Origin: Neorhizobium tomejilense
GTDB taxonomy: Bacteria; Pseudomonadota; Alphaproteobacteria; Rhizobiales; Rhizobiaceae
Length of the DNA: 64,000 nucleotides
Assembly: GCA_002968845.1 (NCBI GenBank)
Contig: PVBG01000014.1
Span: forward strand, 115,108-179,107
Direction of reading: 5' to 3'
The notes beneath the pieces are model-generated. The model was not told where the DNA came from. It saw only the letters and a list, made by a program, of their open reading frames with translations, and did no database searches. The position numbers and the translations under genes are program-made. Below, piece after piece: positions 24,803-34,108 of the stretch (its first letter is position 1; each line of letters begins with the position of its first letter).

Positions 24803-25045
24803 ATGACGGAAACGGGCGAAAAGAAACAACTTCTGCACCTGGTCTTCGGTGGCGAACTGCAGAGCCTGGAGGGCCTCCAATTCAAGGACCTTTCGGCGCT
24901 TGATATCGTCGGCATCTATCCGGACTACGCAAGCGCGCTGATCGCCTGGCGGGGCAAGGCGCAGCAGACGGTCGACAACGCCCATATGCGGTATTTCATT
25001 GTCCATATGCACCGTCTGCTCGATCCTGATACTAAGTCGGCTTGA
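24803..25045 (+). CDS. DUF4170 family small protein
   Basis: Encodes 80 residues, cytoplasmic, no membrane segment. It has the family core HLVFGGELQSLEGLQFKD ... DIVGIYPDYASALIAWRGKAQ and YFIVHMHRLLDP. The family is restricted to alphaproteobacteria and regularly sits between cysQ-like and waaA genes, so a link to lipopolysaccharide or sulfur metabolism is possible but unproven. Confidence 0.88.
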   Translation: MTETGEKKQLLHLVFGGELQSLEGLQFKDLSALDIVGIYPDYASALIAWRGKAQQTVDNAHMRYFIVHMHRLLDPDTKSA

Positions 25046-25081
25046 GATAAGCCTCGCGTTTTACAATGTGCTCGCAATGCT

Positions 25082-25119
25082 GGTCCCTCGCCTGGTATCG
25101 ATCCCGGGGACCCTTTTTT
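25082..25119 (+). terminator. Rho-independent terminator after DUF4170
   Basis: GGTCCC (25082-25087) pairs with GGGACC (25107-25112), followed by C and six T (25114-25119). The loop is 19 bases. It lies 37 bases past the DUF4170 stop and suggests that waaA has its own promoter. Confidence 0.7.
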
Positions 25120-25214
25120 GACGCATTTGTAAAACACAAAAAACTGGGTTACGGATGAGCAATCGGAGGGTCTATCACATTGATGGCGGCCATCACGCAT
25201 CGGGGGCAAACACG

Positions 25215-26534
25215 GTGAGCAAGATTTCTGCGCGCCTGGCTCTCGTTGGTTACCGGGTGGCCGGTATTTCCCTTTATCCCCTGGTCGGCCCTTACCTTGC
25301 CTATCGCGCCATGAAGGGCAAGGAAGACAGGACCCGCAAGCTGGAACGGCTCGGTTATGCAAGCCTTGCCCGCCCTCGTGGCCCGCTCATCTGGGTGCAC
25401 GCGGCAAGCGTCGGGGAAACCATCGCCATCATGCCGATGATCCGCGAACTGCGGCGCCGTGAGATCCACATCCTTCTGACGACGGGCACCGTCACCTCCG
25501 CAAACCTCGTCCGGTCACGGCTGGCCGACGAGGTGATCCACCAATACGTGCCGCTCGACCTGAAATTTCCGATCAAGCGGTTCATCGCCTACTGGAAGCC
25601 GGATGCCTGCATCACGGCGGAATCCGAGATCTGGCCGACCACCATCGCCGAACTCGCCCGCCGCCGCATTCCGCAGATCCGCGTCAATGCCCGCATCTCC
25701 GACCGCTCCTTCGATCGCTGGCGCAACCGCAGCTCGATCGCGGAAGCCATCTTCGGCAAGATGGCTTTGGTGGTCGCTCAGTCGGATCTGGATGCCGAGC
25801 GCTTCCGTGATCTCGGCGCCTGGCCTGTCATCGCATCCGGCAATCTGAAGAGCGATACCGATCCGCCGCCCTGCGACGAGGCGGTGCTGGCAAGTTATCG
25901 CAAGCAGATCGGCAGCCGCCGGACCTGGGCTGCGATCTCGACTTTCGACGGCGAGGAAAAGGCGGCGGCGACCGTCCACAAGGCGCTGAAACCGAAGAAC
26001 GGACAGCTGACCATTCTCGTGCCGCGCCACCCCGATCGCGCCGACGTGGTCGAAGAGATGCTGAAGGAAATGGGTCTGACGGTCGCGCGCCGCTCGCGCA
26101 ACGATGTCGTGACGCCGGAGACCGACGTCTTTCTCGGCGACTCCATCGGCGAAATGGGGCTTTACCTGCGTCTGACCGAGATCGCCTTCGTCGGCAGGTC
26201 GCTGACGAACGAGGGTGGGCAGAACCCCCTGGAGCCGGCCATGCTCGGCTGCGCCGTGCTTTCCGGCCCGCATGTCCAGAATTTCCGCGACGCCTACCAG
26301 CATCTGGTGCGCAAGGGCGGTGCCCGCATCGTCAAGGACGTGGAGATGCTGGCAAAGGCGGTCCATTACCTGATGATCAACGATCTCGCGCGCGTGAAGA
26401 TGATCGATTCCGGCCATGACGCCATGGACGAGATGCGCGGTGCGCTGTCGAAGACGATCAAGGCGCTGGAGCCCTATGTCAATCCGCTGACGGTGAGCGC
26501 CAGGCTGCAGCCGAAAGCCGCCGCCGTTCGATGA
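25215..26534 (+). CDS. waaA: Kdo (3-deoxy-D-manno-octulosonate) transferase
   Basis: Encodes 439 residues from the GTG at 25215, where the family start (SKISARLALVGYRVAG) begins; a longer frame from ATG 25155 adds 20 residues. One N-terminal membrane anchor (about 8-30), then the GT30 N-domain with WVHAASVGETIAIMPMI (conserved Glu) and SEIWPTTIAEL, and a C-domain with VPRHPDRADVVEEML and GGQNPLEPAMLGCAVLSGPH. It adds Kdo residues to lipid IVA at the inner membrane face. It overlaps the next HAD gene by four bases. Confidence 0.96.
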   Translation: MSKISARLALVGYRVAGISLYPLVGPYLAYRAMKGKEDRTRKLERLGYASLARPRGPLIWVHAASVGETIAIMPMIRELRRREIHILLTTGTVTSANLVRSRLADEVIHQYVPLDLKFPIKRFIAYWKPDACITAESEIWPTTIAELARRRIPQIRVNARISDRSFDRWRNRSSIAEAIFGKMALVVAQSDLDAERFRDLGAWPVIASGNLKSDTDPPPCDEAVLASYRKQIGSRRTWAAISTFDGEEKAAATVHKALKPKNGQLTILVPRHPDRADVVEEMLKEMGLTVARRSRNDVVTPETDVFLGDSIGEMGLYLRLTEIAFVGRSLTNEGGQNPLEPAMLGCAVLSGPHVQNFRDAYQHLVRKGGARIVKDVEMLAKAVHYLMINDLARVKMIDSGHDAMDEMRGALSKTIKALEPYVNPLTVSARLQPKAAAVR

Positions 26535-27259
26535 CCCCGGAAAAGCTCGCACACATCGCCGGCATCCTGTTCGACAAGGACGGCACGTTGTTGCTCTATG
26601 ACGAGAGCTGGGGACCGGTGAACCGCGAGGCTGCCCGCATCGCTTCCGCCGGCGACGCCGAGCTCGAACCGCAGCTTCTGTTTTCCGGCGGCATGGACCC
26701 GGTATCCGGCCACACCTGGCCGGACAGCCTGCTGGCCGCCGGCAACGCCGCCGAGATCGCCGCGGGATTTGTCGCCGCCGGTTCGCCGCTCGAAGTGGGT
26801 GAACTCACCCGGCTGCTCGACGACCTTTTCATCCGTTCGGCTGAATTTTCCGTGGCCGTCACCGATCTGGCGGCACTGTTTGCCAAGCTCAAGGCGCGGG
26901 GCTTCAAGCTCGGCATCGCCTCCAGCGACAACGAGCAGGCGATCCGCCAGACCGCCATCCGCTTCGGCATCATCGATCATGTCGATTTCATCGCCGGCTA
27001 CGACAGCGGTCATGGCGTGAAGCCGGAACCCGGCATGGTGCTCGGCTTCTGCCGCGCCACCGGGCTCGATCCCGCCGAGGTCGCCATGGTCGGCGACAAC
27101 AATCACGACATGCATATGGGTGCGAGCGCAGGCGTCGGCCTGAAGGTCGCGGTGCTGACCGGCACCGGCTCCCGCGAAACGCTGTCGGCATCGGCGGATA
27201 TCTGCCTTGCCGATATCACCGCGCTCATGGACCTTCTGCCGGAAAAGCTTCACGCCTGA
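26531..27259 (+). CDS. HAD-family phosphatase (Gph-like)
   Basis: Encodes 242 residues, starting inside the waaA stop (ATGA overlap). HAD motifs: LFDKDGTLLLYD (nucleophile Asp about 14), SSDN for motif II near 131, KPEPGMV for motif III near 165 and VGDNNHDMHMG for motif IV near 184. It resembles phosphoglycolate phosphatases and other small-molecule HAD phosphatases. Its place between waaA and lpxK suggests that it may act on a sugar phosphate of the lipid A/Kdo route, but Kdo-8-phosphatase itself is a different, shorter protein, so the substrate is open. Confidence 0.85.
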   Translation: MTPEKLAHIAGILFDKDGTLLLYDESWGPVNREAARIASAGDAELEPQLLFSGGMDPVSGHTWPDSLLAAGNAAEIAAGFVAAGSPLEVGELTRLLDDLFIRSAEFSVAVTDLAALFAKLKARGFKLGIASSDNEQAIRQTAIRFGIIDHVDFIAGYDSGHGVKPEPGMVLGFCRATGLDPAEVAMVGDNNHDMHMGASAGVGLKVAVLTGTGSRETLSASADICLADITALMDLLPEKLHA

Positions 27260-27349
27260 AGCGGGCTTTGGTTTCAAAGACTTGCCTTTTTTCCAAAACT
27301 GCCATTTTGTTCGCGGGCTGTTTCAGGACGGATCAGCCGGAGTTTGGGT

Positions 27350-28396
27350 ATGGTATCGGAAGCACCGCCATTCTGGTGGACGAAAGCGGATTGGCGTGCC
27401 TGGGGCCTTGCCCCCGTTTCGTTTCTTTATGGCCGTATCGCCGGCCGCCGCATGGCCAAAGCCAGGCGCGCCAGCATTCCCGTGCCGGTCATCTGCGTCG
27501 GCAATTTCACGGTCGGCGGCGCCGGCAAGACCCCGACCGCCATCACCCTTGCACGCGCCGCTAAAGAAAAAGGCCTGAAGCCCGGTTTCCTCAGCCGCGG
27601 TTACGGCGGTTCGCTTGACGTCACGACCGTGGTCGATCCCGAGCATCACTGGGCCGAGGCGGTGGGCGACGAGGCGCTATTGCTCTGCCGCGAGACGTTG
27701 ACGGTGATTTCCCACACCCGCGTCGAGGGGGCTCATCGACTGGTCGCCGAAGGCGCCGACCTGATCATCATGGACGACGGTTTCCAGAGCGCCCGCCTGG
27801 CGCTGGATTTCGCCCTCGTCGTTATCGACACGGTGCGCGGCATCGGCAACGGCCATCTCGTGCCGGGCGGGCCGGTGAGGGCGCCGATATCCGAGCAGAT
27901 GCGTCAGCTCTCGGCGATCCTCAAGGTCGGCAACGGCGAGGCGGCCGACCAACTGGTGCGCCAGGCCGCCCGAGCCGGCAAGCAGATCTATGTCGCGGCG
28001 CTGAAGCCGCGCGAAAATCGCGACATCGCCGGCAAGGCGCTGTTCGCCTTCGCCGGCATCGCCGATCCGGAAAAATTCTATCGTACCGTCAGAGAAGTCG
28101 GCGGGCTGGTCGTGGAAAAGCGCGACTTCCCCGACCATCACTATTTCAGCGAGGACGAAATCTCGGACCTCCTGGATGATGCCGCCAAGGACAAACTGAC
28201 GCTCGTCACCACCGCCAAGGATGCGGTGCGGCTGCAGGGACATCACGGGCGCATGGAGGAACTGGCGGAAAAGGTCAGTGTGGTCGAGGTCGACATGGCG
28301 TTCGACGATCCGCAGGCACCCGGCAAGATCATCGATACGGCGATCGCCAATTTCCGAGAGCGGCGTCTCAGGGAAGGAAACGCCGCGAAGGTTTAG
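27350..28396 (+). CDS. lpxK: Tetraacyldisaccharide 4'-kinase LpxK
   Basis: Encodes 348 residues from the ATG at 27350 (a TTG six bases earlier is in frame). The N-terminal amphipathic/hydrophobic part is followed by the Walker A-like VGNFTVGGAGKTPTAI (about 50-65), the LSRGYGG segment, and IIMDDGFQS (about 139-147) with the catalytic Asp. It phosphorylates the 4' position of the lipid A disaccharide at the inner membrane. It follows the HAD gene by about 90 bases and its stop overlaps the convergent DUF2093 stop by four bases. Confidence 0.96.
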   Translation: MVSEAPPFWWTKADWRAWGLAPVSFLYGRIAGRRMAKARRASIPVPVICVGNFTVGGAGKTPTAITLARAAKEKGLKPGFLSRGYGGSLDVTTVVDPEHHWAEAVGDEALLLCRETLTVISHTRVEGAHRLVAEGADLIIMDDGFQSARLALDFALVVIDTVRGIGNGHLVPGGPVRAPISEQMRQLSAILKVGNGEAADQLVRQAARAGKQIYVAALKPRENRDIAGKALFAFAGIADPEKFYRTVREVGGLVVEKRDFPDHHYFSEDEISDLLDDAAKDKLTLVTTAKDAVRLQGHHGRMEELAEKVSVVEVDMAFDDPQAPGKIIDTAIANFRERRLREGNAAKV

Positions 28397-28626
28397 CCGC
28401 GGCTCTGGTTGGGCAGAATGCCGGCGCGCTTGTCGGCTTCCAGCGAGGAGGCGCAATCGACATAGGGTTCCTGCCGGGCGACGCTCCAGTACCGCAATTC
28501 GTCGATCGGAATCTGCGCCCCTGTCATGGCGCATATGACATAGGAGCCGGCGGTCAGGATCTGGTAGTCGCCATCGAGATACCGGATCTTCGCTTCGCGG
28601 AATCCGCTTCCCTCGAACCGGTTCAT
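28393..28626 (-). CDS. DUF2093 family protein
   Basis: Encodes 77 residues from the ATG at 28626 (MNRFEGSG); the frame extends 8 residues further. The core EAKIRYLDGDYQILTAGSYVICAMTG and IPIDELRYWSVARQEPYVDCASS is characteristic of this alphaproteobacterial family. The two Cys may bind a metal, but no function is known. It is convergent with lpxK and lies downstream of mutL on the same strand. Confidence 0.9.
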   Translation of the reverse strand: MNRFEGSGFREAKIRYLDGDYQILTAGSYVICAMTGAQIPIDELRYWSVARQEPYVDCASSLEADKRAGILPNQSRG

Positions 28627-28692
28627 CTGTCGTCTCCTGCGGAAAAACATGGCGCCTGCTCTACCCCGATTGAACCTGAATTGCCAGCTTTT

Positions 28693-30507
28693 TCAGCTTC
28701 GGCCGAAGAGCCGCTCGATGTCGGAAAGCTTGAGTTCGATATAGGTCGGTCGGCCATGGTTGCAGGTACCGGAGCCGGGCGTGGCTTCCATTTCCCGCAA
28801 CAGCGCGTTCATCTCCTCCGGCCTCAGCCGCCGGCCCGAACGTACCGAGCCGTGGCAGGCCATGGTGGCGGCGACATATTCGAGCTTGCCGCGCAGGCCC
28901 CCGGCGGTGTTCCATTCGGCGATCTCGTCGGCCAGATCGCGGACCATCGAGGCCGCATCGACTTCGCCGAGCATGGCGGGCGTCTCGCGCACCGCGACAG
29001 CGCCGGGACCGAAACGTTCGATCGCCAGGCCCAGCCGGTCGAGTTCCGTCGCGTTCGCCATCAGCCGGTCGCAATCCTCTTCCGGCAGGTCGATGATCTC
29101 CGGGATCAGGAGGACCTGGCTCGCCAGCCGCTTGTTGTCGAGCGCCTTGCGCATCGCCTCGAACACCAGCCGTTCATGCGCGGCGTGCTGATCGACGATG
29201 ACAAGCCCGTCTTCGGTCTGCGCCACGATATAGTTTTCGTGAACCTGCGCGCGGGCGGCACCCAGGCGATAGCGCGGCGCGTCTTCGCCAGCGGTCCTCG
29301 GAGCGGGTTCCGCGATCACCGTATCGGCACGGGCTGTCGGCATGGTCAGCACGTCGAAGCCGGATTGCGCCTGTTCGGCAAAGCCGTTGGCCGGCTGCGG
29401 ATAGAGAGGTCTGAACGGCGAGGCCGCAGCCGCCCAGGGGGGGCGCGGCGCGGCGTTAGCCGGTTGGAAGCCGGGTCGGAAGGCGCGCATCATGCCCGAC
29501 GTTCCGGTCGTCGCCGCCCGGTCGCCTTCGCGATGCAGCGCCTCGCGGATCGCCCCGACGATGAGGCCCCGCACCAGGCCGGGATCGCGGAAGCGCACGT
29601 CCGACTTCGCCGGATGCACGTTGACGTCCACCAGCGCCGGATCGATCCTGATCGACAGGACCGCCACGGGATAGCGGCCGGAGGGAACGCTTTCCGCATA
29701 GGCGCCGCGCAGGGCCGACAGGATCAGCTTGTCCTGCACCGGCCGGCCGTTCACGAAGGCATATTGATGCGCCGAGTTTCCACGATGGAAAGTCGGCACG
29801 CCGACGAAGCCGGAAAGCCCGACATCTTCCCGCATCGCATCGATCTCGATCGCGTTGTCGCGGAAATCGGCGCCGAGGATCTGCGCCATGCGGGAAAGAT
29901 GGTCGTCGCCGGTCGCCGGGAATTCGAGCGTCGTGCGATCGGAACCCGACAGTACGAAGCGGATATGCGGGAAGGCGATCGCCATGCGCTTGACCACTTC
30001 GGTGATCGCGCCGGCCTCGGCCTTCTCGGTCTTCAAGAATTTCAGCCGCGCCGGCGTCGCAAAGAAGATGTCGCGCACCTCGACGACCGTGCCGGTATTG
30101 GCCGGTGCCGGCTTCACGCCGCTCATCTTGCCGCCGATCACCGCCACCTGCGATCCTTCCGAATGACCGTCGCGGCGGCTGGTGATGGTGAGCTTCGCCA
30201 CCGAACCGATCGAGGGCAGAGCCTCGCCGCGGAAGCCGAGCGTGCGGATGTCGTCGAGCGTCTCGGATATTTTCGATGTGCAGTGCCGCCGCACCGCAAG
30301 ATCGAGATCGGCCGCATCCATGCCGGAGCCGTTGTCGGTAATCCGGATCAGGCTTTTGCCGCCGGCGGCGGTGGCGATCTCGATGCGGGTCGCGCCGGCA
30401 TCGATGGCGTTTTCGATCAGTTCCTTCGCGGCGCTGGCGGGCCTTTCGATGACCTCGCCGGCAGCGATCTGGTTGATCAGGGTCTCGGGGAGCTGTTTGA
30501 CGGACAT
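28693..30507 (-). CDS. mutL: DNA mismatch repair protein MutL
   Basis: Encodes 604 residues. The N-terminal GHKL ATPase shows KELIENAIDAG (about 28-38), ITDNGSGMD (about 56-64) and LGFRGEALPSI (about 93-103). The C-terminal domain contains DQHAAHERLVFE, which fits the DQHA(X)2E(X)4E endonuclease motif, and ACHGSVRSGRRL. So this MutL is probably a nicking endonuclease, as expected in bacteria without MutH. The middle region (about 330-400) is a Pro/Ala-rich linker. Divergent from the PAS-receiver gene. Confidence 0.97.
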   Translation of the reverse strand: MSVKQLPETLINQIAAGEVIERPASAAKELIENAIDAGATRIEIATAAGGKSLIRITDNGSGMDAADLDLAVRRHCTSKISETLDDIRTLGFRGEALPSIGSVAKLTITSRRDGHSEGSQVAVIGGKMSGVKPAPANTGTVVEVRDIFFATPARLKFLKTEKAEAGAITEVVKRMAIAFPHIRFVLSGSDRTTLEFPATGDDHLSRMAQILGADFRDNAIEIDAMREDVGLSGFVGVPTFHRGNSAHQYAFVNGRPVQDKLILSALRGAYAESVPSGRYPVAVLSIRIDPALVDVNVHPAKSDVRFRDPGLVRGLIVGAIREALHREGDRAATTGTSGMMRAFRPGFQPANAAPRPPWAAAASPFRPLYPQPANGFAEQAQSGFDVLTMPTARADTVIAEPAPRTAGEDAPRYRLGAARAQVHENYIVAQTEDGLVIVDQHAAHERLVFEAMRKALDNKRLASQVLLIPEIIDLPEEDCDRLMANATELDRLGLAIERFGPGAVAVRETPAMLGEVDAASMVRDLADEIAEWNTAGGLRGKLEYVAATMACHGSVRSGRRLRPEEMNALLREMEATPGSGTCNHGRPTYIELKLSDIERLFGRS

Positions 30508-30867
30508 GCGCCATTTTCCCGGATTCGGCGCCGGAAGGAAAGCCCGGATCGCACCTTTCCTAACCGATTGAAATGAACTTTAGGTTGATGCACGGCCGTT
30601 CATTAATCCGGCTTTAAGATAAACGAGATATGTTGTTCCGTATTAAACTTGGATGAAACCGGGGAGGCGCCAGCTTCCCGCGTGTGACCGGGATGGCGGC
30701 CAGCTGGGCACCGTCATGCGAGCCCCGATTACCCGTTGAGGACTTGGAGCCAGCATGTTCCCACGCCGACAAGACGAAAACTAGAAGGAATAACGCCGAG
30801 AGGCGAATATCGGCATTACGGCCCGGCCTTTGTCCGGTCCGAAAAAGCATACGGGGAGTTCCATCCT
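30508..30867 (+). other. Intergenic control region between mutL and the PAS-receiver gene
   Basis: 360 bases with no convincing gene. It carries a CtrA-type site at 30603-30617 in an AT-rich part. The frame of the PAS-receiver gene stays open back to 30736, but the added residues are basic and unlike any domain. Confidence 0.5.
30603..30617. promoter_or_regulatory. Candidate CtrA binding site (TTAA-N7-TTAA)
   Basis: TTAA (30603-30606), seven bases, TTAA (30614-30617): the exact full CtrA box of Caulobacter and rhizobia. It is 250 bases before the PAS-receiver ATG and about 95 bases upstream of the mutL start, so either gene may be controlled. Confidence 0.45.
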
Positions 30868-32541
30868 ATGAATGATTTGGCGTCGGCGGACGCAAACATT
30901 CAAGCTGTCATGCTCGAAGTGATTTCCGAGGGCATTTCCGGCGGCGTATTTGTCTATGACAAGAATGACCTGATCGTCTTTGCGAGCCAGCAATTGCTGA
31001 CCCTCCTGCCGGTTCCGAAGAGCTTTCTGACGCCCGGCACACGCCTTCGGGATTTCCTCGGGGCCGTCTACGATGGCGGCGGACGCTTCCTGACCGATAC
31101 TTCCGGTCCGCGCCGCATGCTGAGCCGTGAGGACTGGATCGCTGAGCAGATCGCCACTCTCTGGAAGGAACGGGCCGAGTCGCAGGAACGCCGCGGCACC
31201 GACCGCTGGGTGAGCTTCACCAAGCGCCGCCTGTCGTCCGGTTACGGCGTCTGCGTCGTCAGGGATATCTCCGATCACAAGAAGCGCGAGGAACAGTGGC
31301 GCGCCGACATGGAACGGGTGCAGATCACCGAAGAGGTGCTCGACAACCTGCCGTTCCCGATTACCGTCAAGGACAGCAGCCTGACCTTCGTCGCCGTCAA
31401 CAAGATGGCCGCGCGATTCCTCGATCTGCCGCCTGAAGCTATCCTCGGTCACAAGGGGTCCGATGTTCATCCGCCGCAGGTGGAGCAGCGCCTGGACCGC
31501 ATCAATCGCGGGGTCCTCGATCTTGGCGAGCCCCAGCAGATGTCCGAGCTGGTGATCCGGCCGGACGGCTCGCAGGTCGTCATCATCGCCAACAAATACC
31601 GTATCGGAAAGCCGGGCCGTTATTACCTGGTCACCGCCATGGAAGACATTACCGGACTGGTCGCGACCGATGAAGACGGCGAGGAGATCAAGCCGCGCAT
31701 GAGCCGGGGCGGATTGATCGCCACTTCGCTGGCTCGGCAGGAGCGCGACGTGCCGGTGAAGGCGGCGGTTGCGCCCGACACGACCCATCTCTCCAACCGC
31801 AAGGTTCTTGTCGCCTCCTCCGATCCGAGGACGAGCGCCGAGGCGCTGGAAATTCTCGATGATCTGGGGTTCGACACCTCTTCCGTTTCAGACGGTGAGG
31901 AACTGGAGCTCTTCCTGCAACTGGCAAAGGAAGCCAGCATCGCAATCGATCTCGTCGTGGTGGACACACTGGCGGACAAGGCTTGCCTCGAAATCGTCCA
32001 GCGGCACCGCATTCCCGCCTTGGCGATCAACGGGGTCCGGGTGAAGCGGGAACTGGCCGCCGGCGTCACTCGCCAGTTCAGCCAGCCTGCAGCAAACGAC
32101 ACCGCATGCGACGAAGACACCTGGATCGCCTCGCAAACCGGCGAAAGCGCCGGCATCGACATTCTGGTTGCCGAAGACAACGAAGTGAACCAGATCGTCT
32201 TCTCCCAGATCCTCGAGGGCCTGGGTTATCGTTATGCGATCGCCGCCGATGGCGAAGAAGCGGTCCGGCTCTGGCAGGAGCGGTCGCCGCGGCTGATCCT
32301 CATGGACATCACCCTTCCAAAGCTCAGCGGCTTCGATGCGAGCGTGCGCATCCGGAACCTGGAGACGGTCGACAACTCCATTCCGATCATCGGCGTCCTT
32401 CCCCAGGCCTTCGAACGCGACCGCGACCAATGTTTCGCCTCCGGCATGAACGAGGTGATCCTCAAGCCGATTAGCCCCGAGGCGCTGGAAGCCGTCTTCC
32501 AGACGTTTCTCGGCATGTCCACAAAACAGTCGTATGCTTAA
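30868..32541 (+). CDS. PAS-PAS-receiver signalling protein without a kinase
   Basis: Encodes 557 residues from the ATG at 30868. Two PAS-like domains (about 10-135 and 150-268), a degenerate receiver-like domain (about 311-400, Asp366 kept but the acidic pair changed to Ser-Ser-Asp), and a C-terminal receiver (about 430-548) with Glu436/Asp437, phosphoacceptor Asp480 in ILMDITLP and Lys533 in ILKPI. There is no HisKA/HATPase domain, so it must be phosphorylated by another kinase. The switch Thr/Ser is absent (IIGVLPQAF; Leu511). No signal peptide, so cytoplasmic. It precedes a GGDEF-EAL gene by 100 bases and may be part of the same pathway. Confidence 0.85.
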   Translation: MNDLASADANIQAVMLEVISEGISGGVFVYDKNDLIVFASQQLLTLLPVPKSFLTPGTRLRDFLGAVYDGGGRFLTDTSGPRRMLSREDWIAEQIATLWKERAESQERRGTDRWVSFTKRRLSSGYGVCVVRDISDHKKREEQWRADMERVQITEEVLDNLPFPITVKDSSLTFVAVNKMAARFLDLPPEAILGHKGSDVHPPQVEQRLDRINRGVLDLGEPQQMSELVIRPDGSQVVIIANKYRIGKPGRYYLVTAMEDITGLVATDEDGEEIKPRMSRGGLIATSLARQERDVPVKAAVAPDTTHLSNRKVLVASSDPRTSAEALEILDDLGFDTSSVSDGEELELFLQLAKEASIAIDLVVVDTLADKACLEIVQRHRIPALAINGVRVKRELAAGVTRQFSQPAANDTACDEDTWIASQTGESAGIDILVAEDNEVNQIVFSQILEGLGYRYAIAADGEEAVRLWQERSPRLILMDITLPKLSGFDASVRIRNLETVDNSIPIIGVLPQAFERDRDQCFASGMNEVILKPISPEALEAVFQTFLGMSTKQSYA

Positions 32542-32641
32542 CCGATTAATCAATCCGTTCATGTAAGTTAAGCCCGGGCCATTATTTTTTAATCTTTTTC
32601 CCGCATCCTGCGCCGGTCTGTGAAGCGCAACGGGATTATTC

Positions 32642-33997
32642 ATGAAGTCGGCGGGAAACCCATTGCCGCAGGTCAGCCAGAATGAACTGCAGGCAATGGC
32701 CTACAGTGACGCCCTGACGGGACTTGGAAATCGATACCGTCTGCGTGACAAGGTGCGCCTGTTGGCTGCCGAGCGGGCCCAGGATCCTGCACCCTTTACC
32801 ATCTGCATTGCCAATCTCGACGGCTTCAAGCCGATCAACGATCTGTTCGGCGCCGAAGCGGGCGACGAGATCCTCTGCCAGGTCGCTCATCGCCTGAAAG
32901 CCTGCATTCCGGACGGCGCGACCGTTACCCGCCATGACGGCGACGAGTTTGCCTTCATCCTGCCTCTGGTCTTCGAGCGCGTCGGCGCCGAACGTATCGG
33001 CCAGATGATCAAGGACGTCCTGTCCGCCCCCTACGATCTCGGCGACCGCAACGTCCGCCTGTCGGCCTCCTTCGGCTTTGCGATCTATCCCTTTGCCGGC
33101 GCGGATTTCGAGGAGCTGCTGAAAAGCGCAGAAACCGCGCTCTACCGCTCGAAACGCCGCGGCCGGGGACAGATCACAGTCTACTCCCGCGAGATCGCCC
33201 AGGAGATGAAGCGGGCGACACAGCTGGAGCAGGCGCTTCGCAACGCCATCATCGCCGATGCCGTGGATGTCCACTTTCAGCCGATCGTTCGCATCAGCGA
33301 TGGCGCAGTGGTCGGTTTCGAGGCGTTGGCCCGCTGGATCGATGCCGATCTCGGCTTCGTCTCGCCTGCGGTTTTTGTGCCCCTTGCCGAAGAGCGCGGT
33401 TTTATTGACGCGCTTTCTGAAACGTTACTGCACAAGGCTGCGGAGGCTGCACTCTCCTGGCCGCGCGAGCTTTTCCTCTCCTTCAACCTCTCTTCAGCGC
33501 AGCTGATGGACCCCGGCACGACCGAGACCATCCTCGCGACCCTCGCACGCGTCGGCCTCGATCCCCATCGCCTGGAGCTGGAAATTACCGAAACGGCGGT
33601 GATGACCTCGGCCGATACGGCGCAGCGCATCATCACCGACCTGCGCCAGCAGGGTGTCCGCATCTCGCTCGACGATTTCGGCACGGGCCAGTCGAGCCTT
33701 GGGCGGTTGCGGGACTTCACTTTCGACAAGGTGAAAATCGACCGCGCGTTCGTCTCGCGCATCACCACGGACCGCGCGTCGGAACACATCGTCAAGGCGA
33801 TCATCGCCATGTGCGACGGGCTCAACCTGGCCGTGGTCGCCGAAGGCATCGAGGAAAAGGCCGATGCGGACAAGCTCAATGAACTCGGCTGCGCGATGGG
33901 GCAGGGCTATTATTACGGCAGACCGGCTGACAGCGCTGTCACCCTGCGCTACCTCCAGGAACACTACCGCGATTTCATGACCATCGAGCGGGCCTGA
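32642..33997 (+). CDS. GGDEF-EAL cyclic-di-GMP enzyme
   Basis: Encodes 451 residues, cytoplasmic, without sensor domain. The GGDEF domain (about 20-180) has DGDEF (99-103) in place of GGDEF, so synthase activity is doubtful and it may only bind GTP. The EAL domain (about 195-440) is complete: EALAR (227-231), FNLSS (Asn282), LELEITET (Glu314), DDFGTG (344-349), K365 in VKIDRAF, and EGIEE. So it most likely hydrolyses c-di-GMP. It follows the PAS-receiver gene, which lacks an output domain of its own and could modulate it. Confidence 0.92.
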   Translation: MKSAGNPLPQVSQNELQAMAYSDALTGLGNRYRLRDKVRLLAAERAQDPAPFTICIANLDGFKPINDLFGAEAGDEILCQVAHRLKACIPDGATVTRHDGDEFAFILPLVFERVGAERIGQMIKDVLSAPYDLGDRNVRLSASFGFAIYPFAGADFEELLKSAETALYRSKRRGRGQITVYSREIAQEMKRATQLEQALRNAIIADAVDVHFQPIVRISDGAVVGFEALARWIDADLGFVSPAVFVPLAEERGFIDALSETLLHKAAEAALSWPRELFLSFNLSSAQLMDPGTTETILATLARVGLDPHRLELEITETAVMTSADTAQRIITDLRQQGVRISLDDFGTGQSSLGRLRDFTFDKVKIDRAFVSRITTDRASEHIVKAIIAMCDGLNLAVVAEGIEEKADADKLNELGCAMGQGYYYGRPADSAVTLRYLQEHYRDFMTIERA

Positions 33998-34031
33998 CCG
34001 AGGCCTGGTTTGCGTTCAGTACCTGTAAAAA

Positions 34032-34056
34032 GGGGCGGCACCTGCGGTACCGCCCC
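34032..34056 (-). terminator. Terminator after the PRC-barrel gene
   Basis: GGGGCGG and CCGCCCC (34032-34038 and 34050-34056) form a 7-bp stem; on the minus strand it is followed by TTTTTAC. It is also downstream of the convergent GGDEF-EAL gene and may serve both directions. Confidence 0.7.
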
Positions 34057-34108
34057 ATTTCGTGGTGACGACGTGTCACCCGTTCCGGACCCTTGACTGA
34101 TCGAGCGC

